Part shown: one piece after another, positions 37,215 to 47,220 of the stretch
How the letters are laid out: every line of letters begins with the position of its first letter
Position numbering within the stretch: position 1 is the stretch's first letter
NCBI RefSeq assembly: GCF_039634785.1
Contig: NZ_JBBIAB010000007.1
Coordinates: 248,001-312,000 of the forward strand
Direction: 5' to 3'
DNA length: 64,000 nucleotides
DNA from: Tistrella mobilis
GTDB taxonomy: Bacteria; Pseudomonadota; Alphaproteobacteria; Tistrellales; Tistrellaceae
Translations under genes and position numbers: made by a program
The notes under the pieces: model-generated
What the model was told of the DNA's origin: nothing
The model's input: the letters and a program-made list of their open reading frames with translations, nothing else
The model's database searches: none

Positions 37215-39263
37215 TCAGACCAGACCGAGGCCCGAGACGATCATGTCGATCGCCTTGATGCCGATGAAGGGCGCGATCAGCCCGCCCAGGCCATAGATCA
37301 GCAGGTTCCGGCGCAGCAGGGCCGCGGCCGAGCTGGCCCGCGCCGCAACGCCCTTGAGCGCCAGCGGCACCAGCGCCACGATGATCAGGGCGTTGAAGAT
37401 GACCGCCGAGAGGATCGCGCTTTCGGGGCTTGAGAGCCGCATGATGTCGAGCGCGCCCAGCGCCGGATACACCCCGGCGAACAGCGCCGGGACGATGGCG
37501 AAATACTTCGCCACGTCATTGGCGATCGAGAAGGTGGTGAGGGCACCGCGGCTGACCAGCAGCTGCTTGCCGACCATCACCACCTCGATCAGCTTGGTGG
37601 GGTCGCTGTCGAGATCGATCAGATTGGCCGCCTCCTTGGCGGCCGGCGTGCCCTCGTTCATCGCCACGCCGACATCGGCCTGGGCCAGCGCCGGCGCATC
37701 GTTGGAGCCGTCGCCGCACATCGCGACCATCCGGCCCCTGGCCTGTTCGGCGCGGATCAGCTCCAGCTTGCGTTCGGGCGTGGCCTCGGCCAGCACGTCG
37801 TCGACGCCGGCTTCGGCCGCGATCGCCGCCGCCGTGATCGGGTTGTCGCCGGTGATCATCACCGTGCGGATGCCCATCCGCCGCAGTTCCGAAAAGCGCT
37901 CGCGGATGCCGGGCTTGATCACATCCTTCAGGTGGATGACGCCCAGCGGCCGGTCGTCTTCCGCCACCACCAGCGGCGTGCCGCCGCTGCGCGCGACCTG
38001 ATCGACCAGATGGCCGAGCTGGGGCGGGACGCTGCCCTTGGCCTGTTTCAGGATCGCATCGCCCGCGCCCTTGCGCAGCCGGCGGCCGTCATTCAGGTCC
38101 GCGCCGGAAATCCGGGTCTGGGCGGTGAACGGCACCATGCGCGCCACCTCCGCCGCCCCGGCATGGAAACCGTGGGCCTTGCGCGCCAGGTCGAGGATCG
38201 AGCGGCCCTCGGGCGTTTCGTCGCCAAGGCTGGCGAGCGCCGCAACCTCTGCCAGCCGCGCTTCCCCCACACCGGGCAGGGGCAGGAAGGCATCGGCCAT
38301 GCGGTTGCCGAAGGTGATGGTGCCGGTCTTGTCCAGCAGCAGCACGTCGACATCGCCCGCCGCCTCGACCGCGCGGCCCGACCGGGCCACGACGCCGGCG
38401 CGGATCAACCGGTCCATGCCGGCGATGCCGATGGCCGAGAGCAGACCGCCGATGGTGGTGGGGATGAGTGTGACCAGCAGCGCGATCAGGAAGCCGACCG
38501 GGATCAGCCGGCCCGAGAAGGCCGCGAAGGCTTCGAGGCTGGCCACCACGATCAGGAAGATGAGCGTCAGCGAGACCAGCAGGATGGTGAGCGCGATCTC
38601 GTTCGGCGTCTTGCGCCGCGTCGCGCCCTCGACCAGACCGATCATCCGGTCGAGGAAGCTTTCGCCCGGCCGCTGGGTGACGCGTACCACGATCGCATCC
38701 GACACCACCCGGGTGCCGCCTGTGACCGCCGAGCGGTCGCCGCCGCTTTCGCGGATCACCGGCGCGCTTTCGCCGGTGATGGCGCTTTCGTCGACCGAGG
38801 CGATGCCGGCGACGACCTCGCCATCGGCGGGCACGATGTCGCCCGCCTCGACATAGACCAGATCATCGGGGTCGAGATCGCGGGACGACACCGCGCGCCA
38901 GTCATGGATGCGGGCATCGCCGCGCGGCATGGCAGGCAGCAGCTTTGCCGGCGTCTCGGACTGGGTGGCGCGCAGGCTGTCGGCGCGGGCCCGGCCGCGG
39001 CCCTCGGCCAGCGCCTCGGCGAAATTGCCGAACAGCACCGTCGCCCAAAGCCAGAGGCAGATCTGCGCCAGCACCGCACCATGGGGGCCGCCGCTTGCAA
39101 GATCGATCACGGCCAGGATGGTCGCGACGGCTGCGACCACGGCGGTGGTCAGCATCACCGGATTGCCGGCAAGGGCATGCGGTGCGAGCTTGGTGAAGGC
39201 CTCGCGGGCGGCGCGCGACAGCAGCGCCGGGTCGGCGAGGCGGATGTCCTCGGATGTGCGCAT
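37215..39263 (-). CDS. kdpB: Potassium-transporting P-type ATPase subunit KdpB
   Basis: Energising subunit of KdpFABC, 682 residues. P-type motifs are intact: TGES at 163-166 (the Ser is the known inhibitory phosphorylation site in E. coli), phosphorylated Asp311 in [17 protein letters not shown] nucleotide region, [10 protein letters not shown] and [19 protein letters not shown]. About seven transmembrane helices. It starts 14 bases after the kdpA stop. Confidence 0.96.
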   Translation of the reverse strand: MRTSEDIRLADPALLSRAAREAFTKLAPHALAGNPVMLTTAVVAAVATILAVIDLASGGPHGAVLAQICLWLWATVLFGNFAEALAEGRGRARADSLRATQSETPAKLLPAMPRGDARIHDWRAVSSRDLDPDDLVYVEAGDIVPADGEVVAGIASVDESAITGESAPVIRESGGDRSAVTGGTRVVSDAIVVRVTQRPGESFLDRMIGLVEGATRRKTPNEIALTILLVSLTLIFLIVVASLEAFAAFSGRLIPVGFLIALLVTLIPTTIGGLLSAIGIAGMDRLIRAGVVARSGRAVEAAGDVDVLLLDKTGTITFGNRMADAFLPLPGVGEARLAEVAALASLGDETPEGRSILDLARKAHGFHAGAAEVARMVPFTAQTRISGADLNDGRRLRKGAGDAILKQAKGSVPPQLGHLVDQVARSGGTPLVVAEDDRPLGVIHLKDVIKPGIRERFSELRRMGIRTVMITGDNPITAAAIAAEAGVDDVLAEATPERKLELIRAEQARGRMVAMCGDGSNDAPALAQADVGVAMNEGTPAAKEAANLIDLDSDPTKLIEVVMVGKQLLVSRGALTTFSIANDVAKYFAIVPALFAGVYPALGALDIMRLSSPESAILSAVIFNALIIVALVPLALKGVAARASSAAALLRRNLLIYGLGGLIAPFIGIKAIDMIVSGLGLV

Positions 39264-39277
39264 GGGAGCGGGTTCCG

Positions 39278-40978
39278 TCAGAACGTCCGGCCGAGGAGCA
39301 TGGACAGATGCTCCGCGACGGGGCCCAGCGCGAGCGCCGGGAAATAGGTGAGACCGCCGATGATCGCGACCGTGCCGATCAGCAGGCCGATGAAGAGCGG
39401 ACCATGGGTCGGCAGGGTGCCGGCAGTGGCCGGGATCTTCTTCTTGGCGGCCAGGCTGCCGGCGATCGCCAGCACCACCACCACCGGCAGATAGCGGCCG
39501 ATCATCATCGCGATGCCGACGGCGATGGCATGGAAGGTCCGGGCGGCGCCGAAGCCCGCGAAAGCCGAGCCGTTATTGCCGGCCGCCGAAGCATAGGCAT
39601 ACAGGATCTCGGACAGGCCATGCGGTCCGGCATCCTGCACGGCGGCACGGCCCGCGGGCAGCACGGCCGAAAGGGCGGCCGGGACCAGCATCGCGACCGC
39701 AAGGCCGATCAGCGCCAGCATCGCCAGCGTCATCTCGCGCGCCTCGATCTTCTTGCCCATGTATTCGGGCGTGCGGCCGACCATCAGCCCGGCGGCGAAA
39801 ACCGCGATCACCGCGAAGATCACCAGCCCGTAAAGCCCGCTGCCGACGCCGCCGAAGATCACCTCGCCCAGCATCATGCCGATCATGGCGACCATGCCGC
39901 CGAGCGGCGTGAAGCTGTCATGCATGGCATTGACCGAGCCATTGGACGCGGCCGTGGTCGCCGCCGCCCAGATGGCGCTGTCGGCGGCCCCGAAGCGAAC
40001 CTCCTTGCCTTCCATATTGGGACCGGCGAGGCCCAGCGCGTGATGGATCGGGTTGCCGGTCGTCTCCGCCCAGACGGTCAGCCCCACAAAGACGGCGAAG
40101 GGGATCAGCATGGCAAGGAACAGCGCCCGACCCTGGCGCGGATCGCCGGCAAGACGGCCGAAAGCGAAGGGCATCGCCGCCGGCAGCGCCAGAATCGCCA
40201 CCACCTCGATCAGGTTCGACCAGGCGGTCGGGTTTTCCAGCGGATGGGCGGAATTGACGCCGTAGAAGCCGCCGCCATTGGTGCCGAGCTGCTTGATCGC
40301 CACCTGCGAGGCCACGGGCCCGAGCGGAATGGCCTGGGCATGACCGTCGAGACCCATGGATGCCAGCGTGCCGGTCATCACCTGCGGCACGCCCTGCAGC
40401 ACCAGAAGGATGGTCACCGCAACCGCCAGCGGCAGCAGCAGGCGCAGCGTGATGCGGGTGACGTCGGTCGTCGGGCAGCCGATGGTCGGCGTCTCGGCGC
40501 GGGCAAAGCCGCGGGCCAGCGCCACCATCACCGCAATGCCGGTGGCCGCCGACAGGAAGTTCTGCACCCCCAGCCCCAAGGCCTGCGAGAAGGAGGACAG
40601 CTGCGCCTCCCCCGAATAGGCCTGCCAGTTGGTGTTGGTGACGAAGCTGATCGCGGTGTTGAAGGCGACCGCCGGATCGAGGGGCGGAATGCCGGCCGGG
40701 TTCCAGGGCAGCACGCCCTGGAGGCGCAGCACCCCATAGAGCAGCAGAAAGCCGGCATAGTTGAAGGCGATCAGCCCCAGCGCATAGCCGAGCCAGCTGC
40801 TTTCACGGCCGGCACGCACGCCCGACAGGCTGAGGATGCCGGCCTCGACCGGCGCAAAGACGCGGCCCAAACGGCCGGAGGAAGACGCGGCGGCGACCGT
40901 CCAGCGGCCGAGCGGCACCGCGATCAGGGCCAGGATCGCGAGATAAAGCGCGATCCGCCCGAAATCCGTCGATGTCAT
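39278..40978 (-). CDS. kdpA: Potassium-binding channel-like subunit KdpA
   Basis: A 566-residue membrane subunit with about ten helices and fourfold selectivity-filter-like repeats; recognisable pieces are [34 protein letters not shown] and [16 protein letters not shown]. It selects and passes potassium to KdpB. It begins about 30 bases after kdpF. Confidence 0.96.
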   Translation of the reverse strand: MTSTDFGRIALYLAILALIAVPLGRWTVAAASSSGRLGRVFAPVEAGILSLSGVRAGRESSWLGYALGLIAFNYAGFLLLYGVLRLQGVLPWNPAGIPPLDPAVAFNTAISFVTNTNWQAYSGEAQLSSFSQALGLGVQNFLSAATGIAVMVALARGFARAETPTIGCPTTDVTRITLRLLLPLAVAVTILLVLQGVPQVMTGTLASMGLDGHAQAIPLGPVASQVAIKQLGTNGGGFYGVNSAHPLENPTAWSNLIEVVAILALPAAMPFAFGRLAGDPRQGRALFLAMLIPFAVFVGLTVWAETTGNPIHHALGLAGPNMEGKEVRFGAADSAIWAAATTAASNGSVNAMHDSFTPLGGMVAMIGMMLGEVIFGGVGSGLYGLVIFAVIAVFAAGLMVGRTPEYMGKKIEAREMTLAMLALIGLAVAMLVPAALSAVLPAGRAAVQDAGPHGLSEILYAYASAAGNNGSAFAGFGAARTFHAIAVGIAMMIGRYLPVVVVLAIAGSLAAKKKIPATAGTLPTHGPLFIGLLIGTVAIIGGLTYFPALALGPVAEHLSMLLGRTF

Positions 40979-41008
40979 GGGATGGCGGGATCCGTCTCAG
41001 GGGCGGGA

Positions 41009-41125
41009 TCAGCGATCGGGGCGGATCAGAACGGCGGTGAGCCATGCGGCCAGCGCCGCAACGGCCAGGCCGCCCAGAATCAACCCGATCAGATCGACCA
41101 GCCCCGGTTCAGGCAGGGGGGTCAT
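41009..41125 (-). CDS. kdpF: KdpF small membrane subunit
   Basis: A 38-residue single-helix peptide beginning MTPLPEPGLVDLIG and ending AVLIRPDR; the LxRPxR-type end is characteristic of KdpF (commonly LLRPERF). It lies directly before kdpA and its ATG overlaps the stop of the leader peptide as ATGA. KdpF stabilises the complex in the membrane. Identification rests on position, size and the C-terminus. Confidence 0.85.
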   Translation of the reverse strand: MTPLPEPGLVDLIGLILGGLAVAALAAWLTAVLIRPDR

Positions 41126-41202
41126 AGCCGTGCGATCCCGACGGCTGCGAGAGCTGCCAGGCCGAACAGCCCGGATCCCAGCGCCAGCATCAGAATGTCC
41201 AT
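41122..41202 (-). CDS. 26-residue hydrophobic leader peptide upstream of kdpF
   Basis: A tiny open frame beginning MDILMLALGSG and ending VGIARL, essentially one membrane helix. GGAG stands five bases before the ATG at 41202 (a second ATG at 41205 is adjacent). Translationally coupled to kdpF by a four-base overlap. Similar MDxxxxALxxxxF peptides precede kdpF in other genomes as I recall, but are rarely annotated; function unknown. Confidence 0.65.
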   Translation of the reverse strand: MDILMLALGSGLFGLAALAAVGIARL

Positions 41203-41316
41203 CATGGCTCCGATCCTTGATGTGCGGAGCGACCGCAAGAGGACGCTCCCGTCAGGATGGAGTGTCGGCCGGAGGGCCGTAAAATCGCGATGGCGATCCT
41301 GGTCCGACTGCGTAAA

Positions 41317-41331
41317 CGGGGCATAAAAAAG
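41317..41331 (-). promoter_or_regulatory. T-rich/CCCCG element, candidate KdpE box
   Basis: On the minus strand this reads CTTTTTTATGCCCCG, about 115 bases before the leader peptide. It resembles the T-run followed by CACCCCG of the E. coli kdp operator. Binding is inferred from resemblance and position. Confidence 0.4.
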
Positions 41332-41354
41332 TGCCGCAGGGCCGCCGGCCGGTC

Positions 41355-41996
41355 TCAATCCTCCGGCGCGCTCGCCAGGCCGAAATCCCTGAGGCTGGCG
41401 GTGATCGCCGGCACGTGCTGCTCTTCCGGCAGCACATCGCTGCTGGTCCACGAGAACACCAGCACCGTCCAGTCGGTGATGTGCGAATAGCCGTAGACCG
41501 GGCCGGTCGCGTCGACGAAGCGGCCGTCATGGGCGTCGTAGGCGACGGCGGCGAGCTTGACCGTGCCGCGGCGCTCGTCGCGCTTCACCAGCGCCAGTTC
41601 GGGCGTGCTGACATCGCTCATCGGCACGGGAATGTCGATCGCCGGCAGACCGAGCAGCGAGCTTTCGTCATCGATCGACAGCGCGCCCGAACGGATCTCG
41701 ATCACGACATCGGCAAGCGCCCGGTCGGGCATCAGCCGGGCGCCGCGGCGCAGCAGCTGTTCGCGCACGGCCCCGATCGCATACTTGCCGTCGATGGCCT
41801 CGAAATTGGTGGTGTCGAGGAAGACCGGGGCATCCTGCGGCAGGTCCAGGGTCAGTTCCTGCGCCGCCCTGTCGACCGCCGACGACAGCAGCAGCTGCTC
41901 GGTCGCCGTCCTGGACGGCAGGCTCTCGCGCGAGGAGGAACAGGCCGCAAGCGCAAGAGCTGCGAGCAGGGACGCAACGAGGCTGCCGACGCGCAT
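41355..41996 (-). CDS. Conserved lipoprotein
   Basis: A 213-residue lipoprotein with lipobox LALAAC (Cys19). The mature domain begins SRTATEQLLLSSAVDRAAQ and contains VFLDTTNFEAIDGKYA and SGALSIDDESSLLG, a pattern I associate with an uncharacterised proteobacterial lipoprotein family (DUF6655-like; not verified). AAGGA precedes ATG 41996. It is convergent with nothing and upstream of the kdp promoter on the same strand. Function unknown. Confidence 0.8.
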   Translation of the reverse strand: MRVGSLVASLLAALALAACSSSRESLPSRTATEQLLLSSAVDRAAQELTLDLPQDAPVFLDTTNFEAIDGKYAIGAVREQLLRRGARLMPDRALADVVIEIRSGALSIDDESSLLGLPAIDIPVPMSDVSTPELALVKRDERRGTVKLAAVAYDAHDGRFVDATGPVYGYSHITDWTVLVFSWTSSDVLPEEQHVPAITASLRDFGLASAPED

Positions 41997-42127
41997 ACCG
42001 GTCCTTCCGGATGATGGGCTACATGATGCGGAACGACGAGAAACCTCGCCCATCTGCGCATCATCTTCAAGTGTTGCCCATTCGATCGCGTGCGGCTGGC
42101 GCGTCTTTTCACCAATTGATCACGGTG

Positions 42128-42670
42128 TCAGTTCACCGTGCGCGGCAGATCCTCGGCCAGGGCTTCGACCATCTGGCGGACATTGGCCAGATAGGGGTTG
42201 AGCCGGAGCGCGGTTTCGAAGGCGGCGAGTGCCGCGGTGCGATCCCCGCGGCGCATGCAGATCTGGCCGAAGCCGCAGATCGCACCGAAATGGCGGGGTT
42301 CCAGCTCCAGCGCCGTGCGGATGTCCTCCAGGCTCTCCTGGTCGCGTTCCTGCATGTAGTAGAGCGTGGCGCGGCGGTTCCAGGCCTCGGCGAAATCGGG
42401 CCAGCGCAGCACGGTGCGGTCCAGCACGCCTTCCGCCACCACCAGCCGGCCGGCGACCATGGCATCGATCGCCCGCGACAGCGCACGGGTCGCATCCGGG
42501 TCGTGATGCTCGCACCACAGCGCCCAGATCATCGCCTGGATGTCCTCGGGATCACGGTCATCCGTGGGCGTCTGCAAGGCGCGGAACAAGGCGTCCAGGC
42601 GCCGGGACATCACCGGCGACGGTCGTCTTTCGGCCCCGCTCAGGACCAGCTTCAGAACGTCGTTGACCAT
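42128..42670 (-). CDS. Tetratricopeptide-repeat protein
   Basis: A 180-residue cytoplasmic protein with two to three TPR motifs (AEAWNRRATLYYMQERDQES, HFGAICGFGQICMRRGDRTAA, then AFETALRLNPYLANV). Such repeats mediate protein contacts. The N-terminal third (VMSRRLDALFRAL) is helical, not repeat-like. The ribosome site is weak. Partner unknown. Confidence 0.82.
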   Translation of the reverse strand: MVNDVLKLVLSGAERRPSPVMSRRLDALFRALQTPTDDRDPEDIQAMIWALWCEHHDPDATRALSRAIDAMVAGRLVVAEGVLDRTVLRWPDFAEAWNRRATLYYMQERDQESLEDIRTALELEPRHFGAICGFGQICMRRGDRTAALAAFETALRLNPYLANVRQMVEALAEDLPRTVN

Positions 42671-42790
42671 CGTCAGGCATCACCCCGCAAGGCAACGTGA
42701 ACGGGCGGATCCGCACCCCCATCAGAATAGGGCGGATCCCCCGTTCGCGCCACCCCGCCGGAGCGGTGGAGCCGCAGCCGTGACGGCCCG

Positions 42791-44317
42791 TCAGCTGCGG
42801 GTCAGCGTCCGGCGCACGGCATCCTGCCAGCCGCCGTAAAGCCGCTCGCGCTCGGCCTCGGCCATGCCCGGCTCGAAGCGCCGGTCCAGCGCCCAGCCTT
42901 CGGCGAAGACATCCGGCTCGGGGTAGACGCCGGTCGCGAGGCCGGCCAGATAGGCGGCCCCCATCGCGGTGGTCTCGCGCAGCTTCGGCCGGTCGACGGG
43001 GGTTGCCAGCATGTCGGCCAGACGCTGCATCAGCCAGTCGCTGGCGACCATGCCGCCATCGACGCGCAGCACGGTTTCGGAAAACCCGTCCCCCTCCCAG
43101 TCGCCACGCATCGCCTCGACCAGATCGCGGGTCTGATAGGCGACCGAGTCCAGCACCGCGCGCGCAATCTCGCGCGGGCCGGTGGCCCGGGTCAGGCCGA
43201 ACATCGCACCGCGGGCATCGGCATCCCAATGCGGCGCGCCGAGACCGGTGAAGGCCGGCACCAGATAGACGCTCTGCGCCGGATCGGCCTCTGCCGCCAG
43301 CACTTCGGTCTGGGCGGAAGTCTCGATCAGTCCCAGCCCGTCGCGCAGCCACTGCACCGCGGCGCCGGCCACGAAGATCGAGCCTTCCAGCGCATAGCTG
43401 CGCCGGCCGTTCAGCTGCAGCGCGACCGTGGTCAGCAGCCGGTTGCGCGACCGCACCGACTGATTGCCGGTCACCAGCAGGGCGAAGCAGCCGGTGCCAT
43501 AGGTCGCCTTGACCATGCCGGGCCTGAAACAGGCCTGACCGGTGGTCGCCGCCTGCTGATCGCCGGCGACACCACGGATCGGCACCGGCACGCCCAGCAG
43601 GTCGGGCAGGGTTTCACCGAAATCACCGGCGCTGTCGCGCACCTCGGGCAGCATGCCCATCGGCACGCCGAAGACCTTGCAGAGATCCGGGCACCAGGCG
43701 CCGCGATGGATGTCGTAGAGCATGGTGCGCGAGGCGTTGGTCGCATCGGTCGCATGCACCCGGCCGCCGGTCATCCGCCAGATCAGGAAGGCATCGACCG
43801 TGCCGAAGGCGAGTTTGCCCGCCTCTGCCGCCGCCCTGGCACCCGGCACCTTGTCCAGGATCCACGAGGCCTTGGTCGCCGAGAAATAGGGATCGAGCAG
43901 CAGGCCCGAACGGTCGCGGACCAGCTGTTCATGCCCGTCACGCTTCAGATCGCCGCAGATCCGCGCCGTGCGCCGGTCCTGCCAGACGATGGCCGGATGG
44001 ATGGCCCGCCCGGTCTCGCGATCCCAGACCACCGTGGTTTCACGCTGGTTGGTGATGCCGATACCGGCAAGTGCTGCCGCCTCCACACCGGCCTTCGCCA
44101 GCGCACCGCGCATGGTCTCGACGCTGGTCCGCCACAGATCCTCGGCATCATGTTCGACATGGCCGGAGGCGGGGAAGTGCTGGGGAAATTCCTGCTGGTC
44201 GGTCGCGACCACCTGCATGTCCTGGTTGAACAGCATGGCGCGGGTCGATGTGGTTCCCTGGTCGAGCGCCAGGATCAGACCTTCACGGGCAACATCGTCT
44301 TTGCGGTTGGCGGGCAT
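42791..44317 (-). CDS. glpK: Glycerol kinase
   Basis: Phosphorylates glycerol to glycerol-3-phosphate with ATP. The 508-residue FGGY enzyme has [15 protein letters not shown] (phosphate-1), [14 protein letters not shown] (glycerol site), [17 protein letters not shown] and [20 protein letters not shown] lies upstream of ATG 44317. It is downstream of glpD on the same strand with a 179-base gap containing a hairpin, so partial co-transcription is likely. The glycerol facilitator and glpR are not in the window. Confidence 0.97.
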   Translation of the reverse strand: MPANRKDDVAREGLILALDQGTTSTRAMLFNQDMQVVATDQQEFPQHFPASGHVEHDAEDLWRTSVETMRGALAKAGVEAAALAGIGITNQRETTVVWDRETGRAIHPAIVWQDRRTARICGDLKRDGHEQLVRDRSGLLLDPYFSATKASWILDKVPGARAAAEAGKLAFGTVDAFLIWRMTGGRVHATDATNASRTMLYDIHRGAWCPDLCKVFGVPMGMLPEVRDSAGDFGETLPDLLGVPVPIRGVAGDQQAATTGQACFRPGMVKATYGTGCFALLVTGNQSVRSRNRLLTTVALQLNGRRSYALEGSIFVAGAAVQWLRDGLGLIETSAQTEVLAAEADPAQSVYLVPAFTGLGAPHWDADARGAMFGLTRATGPREIARAVLDSVAYQTRDLVEAMRGDWEGDGFSETVLRVDGGMVASDWLMQRLADMLATPVDRPKLRETTAMGAAYLAGLATGVYPEPDVFAEGWALDRRFEPGMAEAERERLYGGWQDAVRRTLTRS

Positions 44318-44383
44318 GGGGACGGCGATCCTCCTCGGAAGCTGTGCCGGCCATGCGAATGCTCCCCCCGCACGCCCGGCACG

Positions 44384-44404
44384 CCGGGGCTTGGGCCGCC
44401 CCGG
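44384..44404. other. Intergenic hairpin between glpD and glpK
   Basis: A seven-base stem (CCGGGGC with GCCCCGG) and seven-base loop in the 179-base gap. It could attenuate or stabilise the glpD transcript; no T-run on the minus strand. Confidence 0.35.
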
Positions 44405-44496
44405 TCGTTTCAGGCGTCAGTTTGGGCCGGGGGACGGGGCCCCGGCAAGTCCGGTGGTGCCGGTTGCCCGGGCACCGCTCTGCTGCAGCCGCACGC

Positions 44497-46041
44497 TCAC
44501 GCCGCAAGACGCGCCGAGCGGCGGGCCTGCATCCAGGCATCGAGCCGGCGGACACCCGCGGCATCGATCCTGAGACCCAGCTTGGTGCGCCGCCAGAGGA
44601 CATCCTCTGCCGTGCGCGCCCATTCATGATCCATCAGCCAGGCAACCTCGCGGGCATGGAGACCGGCCCCGAAATGCTCGCCCAGCGCCGACGGGTCGGC
44701 CGCCGCATCGCCGATCACGCGATGGACATAGCCGCCATAGGCGCGGGCCAGACGCCGGCGGGTCCGTTCGTCCAGCACGGGATGGCTGAGCGCCAGGCTC
44801 TGCACCAGCGCCTCGACCCCGCCGGCGGGCAGGCGGCCGCCGGGCAGCGGCGCATCGGCGGTCCAGGGGCCGCGCAGCGCCCGGCCGTCGGTGCGTGCCG
44901 GCAGCAGCGGCTCCAGCTTCGCCAGCGTCGCCTCGGCCAGGCGGCGGAAGGTGGTGATCTTGCCGCCGAAGGCACTGATCACCGGCGCCCCCGCGGTATC
45001 CACCGTCAGCACATAGTCGCGGGTCGCTTCCTGCGCCTTGCTCGCCCCGTCGTCATAAAGCGGGCGAACACCGGAATAGGTCCAGACCACCATCTCGGGC
45101 GTGACCGGGCGCCGGAAATAGCCCGAAACCGCCCGGCAGAGATAGTCGACCTCTTCAGGCGTGATCGCGACCCGGCCCGGGTCACCCTTGTGATCGGCAT
45201 CGGTGGTGCCGATCAGGGTGAAGTCACCCTCGTAAGGAATGGCGAAGACGATGCGGTTGTCGGCATTCTGGAAGATATAGGCGCGGTCGTGGTCGAACAG
45301 CCGGGGCACCACGATATGGCTGCCCCGCACCAGACGCACCCGCTCGGGCGTCTTCACCTTCAGCCGGTCGACCAGGGTTTCCGCGACCCAGGGGCCGGCG
45401 GCATTGACCACCGCCCGGGCGCGGATGGTCGAAACCTCCCCCGTCTCCACATCGCGCAGCGACAGCGTCCAGAGATCGGCGCCGCGATCGGCGGCGGTGA
45501 ATTCGGTGCGGGTCAGGATGCGGGCGCCGTTTTCCTGCGCATCGAGCGCGTTCAGCACCACCAGCCGGGCATCGTCGACCCAGGCGTCGGAATATTCGAA
45601 AGCGGTGCGGTAGTCGTCCTTCAGCGGCAGGCCGGCCGCATCCCGCGACAGATCCAGGCGCCGGGTGCCCGGCAGCTTCCGCCGCCCGCCATTGCCGCCG
45701 GCCAGATGATCATAGATGAACAGGCCCAGCCGGATCATCCAGCGCGGCCGCAGGCCCCGATGATGCGGCAGCACGAAGCGCAGCGGCCAGGCGATGTGGG
45801 GCAGCGCATCCAGCAGCACCGCCCGTTCCTGCAGCGCCTCGCGCACCAGCCGGAATTCGCGATGTTCCAGATAGCGCAGCCCGCCATGGATCAGCTTGGT
45901 GCTGGCGGACGAGGTGGCCCCGGCAAGGTCGCCCTTCTCCACCACCACCACATCCAGCCCGCGGCCGGCGGCATCGCGGGCAATGCCGCAGCCATTCACG
46001 CCGCCACCGATCACCGCCAGATCATACACATGCCCGGACAT
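44497..46041 (-). CDS. glpD: Aerobic glycerol-3-phosphate dehydrogenase
   Basis: Membrane-associated FAD enzyme feeding electrons from glycerol-3-phosphate to quinone, yielding dihydroxyacetone phosphate. The 514-residue protein has the FAD motif LAVIGGGVNGCGIARDAAGRG, then SSASTKLIHGGLRYLE, VVNAAGPW and FGGKITTFRRLAE. AGAGGGG is eight bases before the ATG. Upstream 435 bases contain phased repeats that may be a GlpR-type operator. Confidence 0.96.
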   Translation of the reverse strand: MSGHVYDLAVIGGGVNGCGIARDAAGRGLDVVVVEKGDLAGATSSASTKLIHGGLRYLEHREFRLVREALQERAVLLDALPHIAWPLRFVLPHHRGLRPRWMIRLGLFIYDHLAGGNGGRRKLPGTRRLDLSRDAAGLPLKDDYRTAFEYSDAWVDDARLVVLNALDAQENGARILTRTEFTAADRGADLWTLSLRDVETGEVSTIRARAVVNAAGPWVAETLVDRLKVKTPERVRLVRGSHIVVPRLFDHDRAYIFQNADNRIVFAIPYEGDFTLIGTTDADHKGDPGRVAITPEEVDYLCRAVSGYFRRPVTPEMVVWTYSGVRPLYDDGASKAQEATRDYVLTVDTAGAPVISAFGGKITTFRRLAEATLAKLEPLLPARTDGRALRGPWTADAPLPGGRLPAGGVEALVQSLALSHPVLDERTRRRLARAYGGYVHRVIGDAAADPSALGEHFGAGLHAREVAWLMDHEWARTAEDVLWRRTKLGLRIDAAGVRRLDAWMQARRSARLAA

Positions 46042-46476
46042 CGTCGAAGCCCCTCTGCAACCGGTCGGGTCGCCCTGGGCGGGCTGCGGATCACCCGCGC
46101 CGCCCCGTCAAACGAAATATGTTCGCACCGAAGTGAAAGTTCAAACGAAACAGAACGGAAGATCTCCGGGGGCTGCCCTGCACCGCCTGCACATCCCTCC
46201 GGCAAGGGGTCATGCGATCGCCCCCGTTGCAGCCGGGCCGCCTGGCGGGCATAGTGGCGGCCCCTTGATCCCACGATCGGAACCCGCCCCGCCATGGCTC
46301 TGCTCGTCTCGGCCTATCTCGAGAAAATCAGCCGCCGGAAGGTCTGAGGCCCGCACGGCCCGGTTGCCGTGCCAGCACCTCCCGCCGCCCGCCCCCGCCC
46401 GACAGATCGGCGCGGGCGATGATGTCGTGCATCGACAGGCGGCCCCGACCATTCCCGCAGACGGGTTTCGTTTTCC
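46042..46476. other. Divergent glpD/lysE intergenic region
   Basis: No convincing gene. The first 110 bases hold the repeats described at 46108-46150. The rest is GC-rich with no clear signal; a 17-codon open frame at 46293-46346 lacks a ribosome site. Confidence 0.5.
46108..46150 (-). promoter_or_regulatory. Phased direct repeats TCAAACGAAA, candidate GlpR (DeoR-family) site
   Basis: The exact ten-base unit occurs at 46108-46117 and 46141-46150, 33 bases (three helical turns) apart, with ATGTTCG between them. TTTCGTTTGA on the minus strand resembles DeoR/GlpR half-sites. It lies about 70 bases upstream of glpD. Confidence 0.5.
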
Positions 46477-47106
46477 ATGTCGCTTCCCATCGAAACCGCA
46501 CTCGAAGGCTTTGCCCTCGGTGCCGGGCTGATCATTGCGATCGGCGCCCAGAACGCCTTCGTCCTCCGCCAGGGCCTGATCCGCGCCCATGTCCTGCCGA
46601 TCGTCGCCTTTTGCGCCGCCACCGACGCGCTGCTCATCGGCGCCGGTGCCCTCGGCCTCGGCTCGCTGATCGCCGGTCACGAGGTCCTGCTTGGATACGT
46701 GTCGCTCGCGGGCGCGCTCTTCCTTGGCATCTATGGCCTGATGGCCGCCCGCCGCGCCCTGCATCCGGGCCGTCTCCTGCCCTCCGAAGCGGCCCCTGCC
46801 CCGCTTCTCGCGACACTCGGGACCGTTGCGGCGGTCACCCTGCTCAACCCGCATGTCTATCTGGACACGGTCGTCCTGCTGGGCAGCATTTCCGGGCGCC
46901 ACCCGATGCCGGAACGGCTGTGGTTCGTGGGCGGTGCCGCCATTGCCTCGATCGCCTGGTTCGCGGCCCTGGGCTGGGGCGCCCGACTGCTGGTGCCGGT
47001 GTTCCGCCGGCCGGCCGCCTGGCGGGTGCTGGACGGGATCATCGCGCTGGTGATGTGGGCGATCGCCGCCCGGCTGGTCGCAGACGCGGTCACGCTCCTC
47101 GGCTGA
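46477..47106 (+). CDS. LysE/ArgO-family amino-acid exporter
   Basis: A 209-residue inner-membrane protein with about six helices. The family signature GLIIAIGAQNAFVLRQGL is at residues 17-35, and LLNPHVYLDTVVLLG in the middle is typical of ArgO/LysE. It probably exports basic amino acids. There is no adjacent lysG/argP regulator. No good ribosome site precedes the ATG. Confidence 0.9.
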   Translation: MSLPIETALEGFALGAGLIIAIGAQNAFVLRQGLIRAHVLPIVAFCAATDALLIGAGALGLGSLIAGHEVLLGYVSLAGALFLGIYGLMAARRALHPGRLLPSEAAPAPLLATLGTVAAVTLLNPHVYLDTVVLLGSISGRHPMPERLWFVGGAAIASIAWFAALGWGARLLVPVFRRPAAWRVLDGIIALVMWAIAARLVADAVTLLG

Positions 47107-47166
47107 TCTCCGGAACCGGATGCCCTATGCTGGATTGCGGGACGAGCCCCGTCCTGCAACCGGCCC

Positions 47167-47192
47167 TGCCGCCGCCGCATGCGGCGGCGGCA
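47167..47192. terminator. 26-base perfect palindrome after lysE
   Basis: Two 13-base arms (first arm TGCCGCCGCCGCA) with no spacer, 60 bases after the lysE stop and 28 before the dehalogenase start. It probably acts as a terminator or processing hairpin; as a loopless stem it would open to a small loop. Confidence 0.5.
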
Positions 47193-47220
47193 TGAGAAGC
47201 CATTCCGGAGACAACGCCCG

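Noticed and set aside
39254-41326. Long plus-strand open frame over kdpA
   Set aside because: Antisense to kdpA and kdpF; no recognisable domain.
46293-46346. 17-codon open frame upstream of lysE as a leader peptide
   Set aside because: No ribosome site, no amino-acid bias suggesting attenuation, and no following terminator/antiterminator pair.
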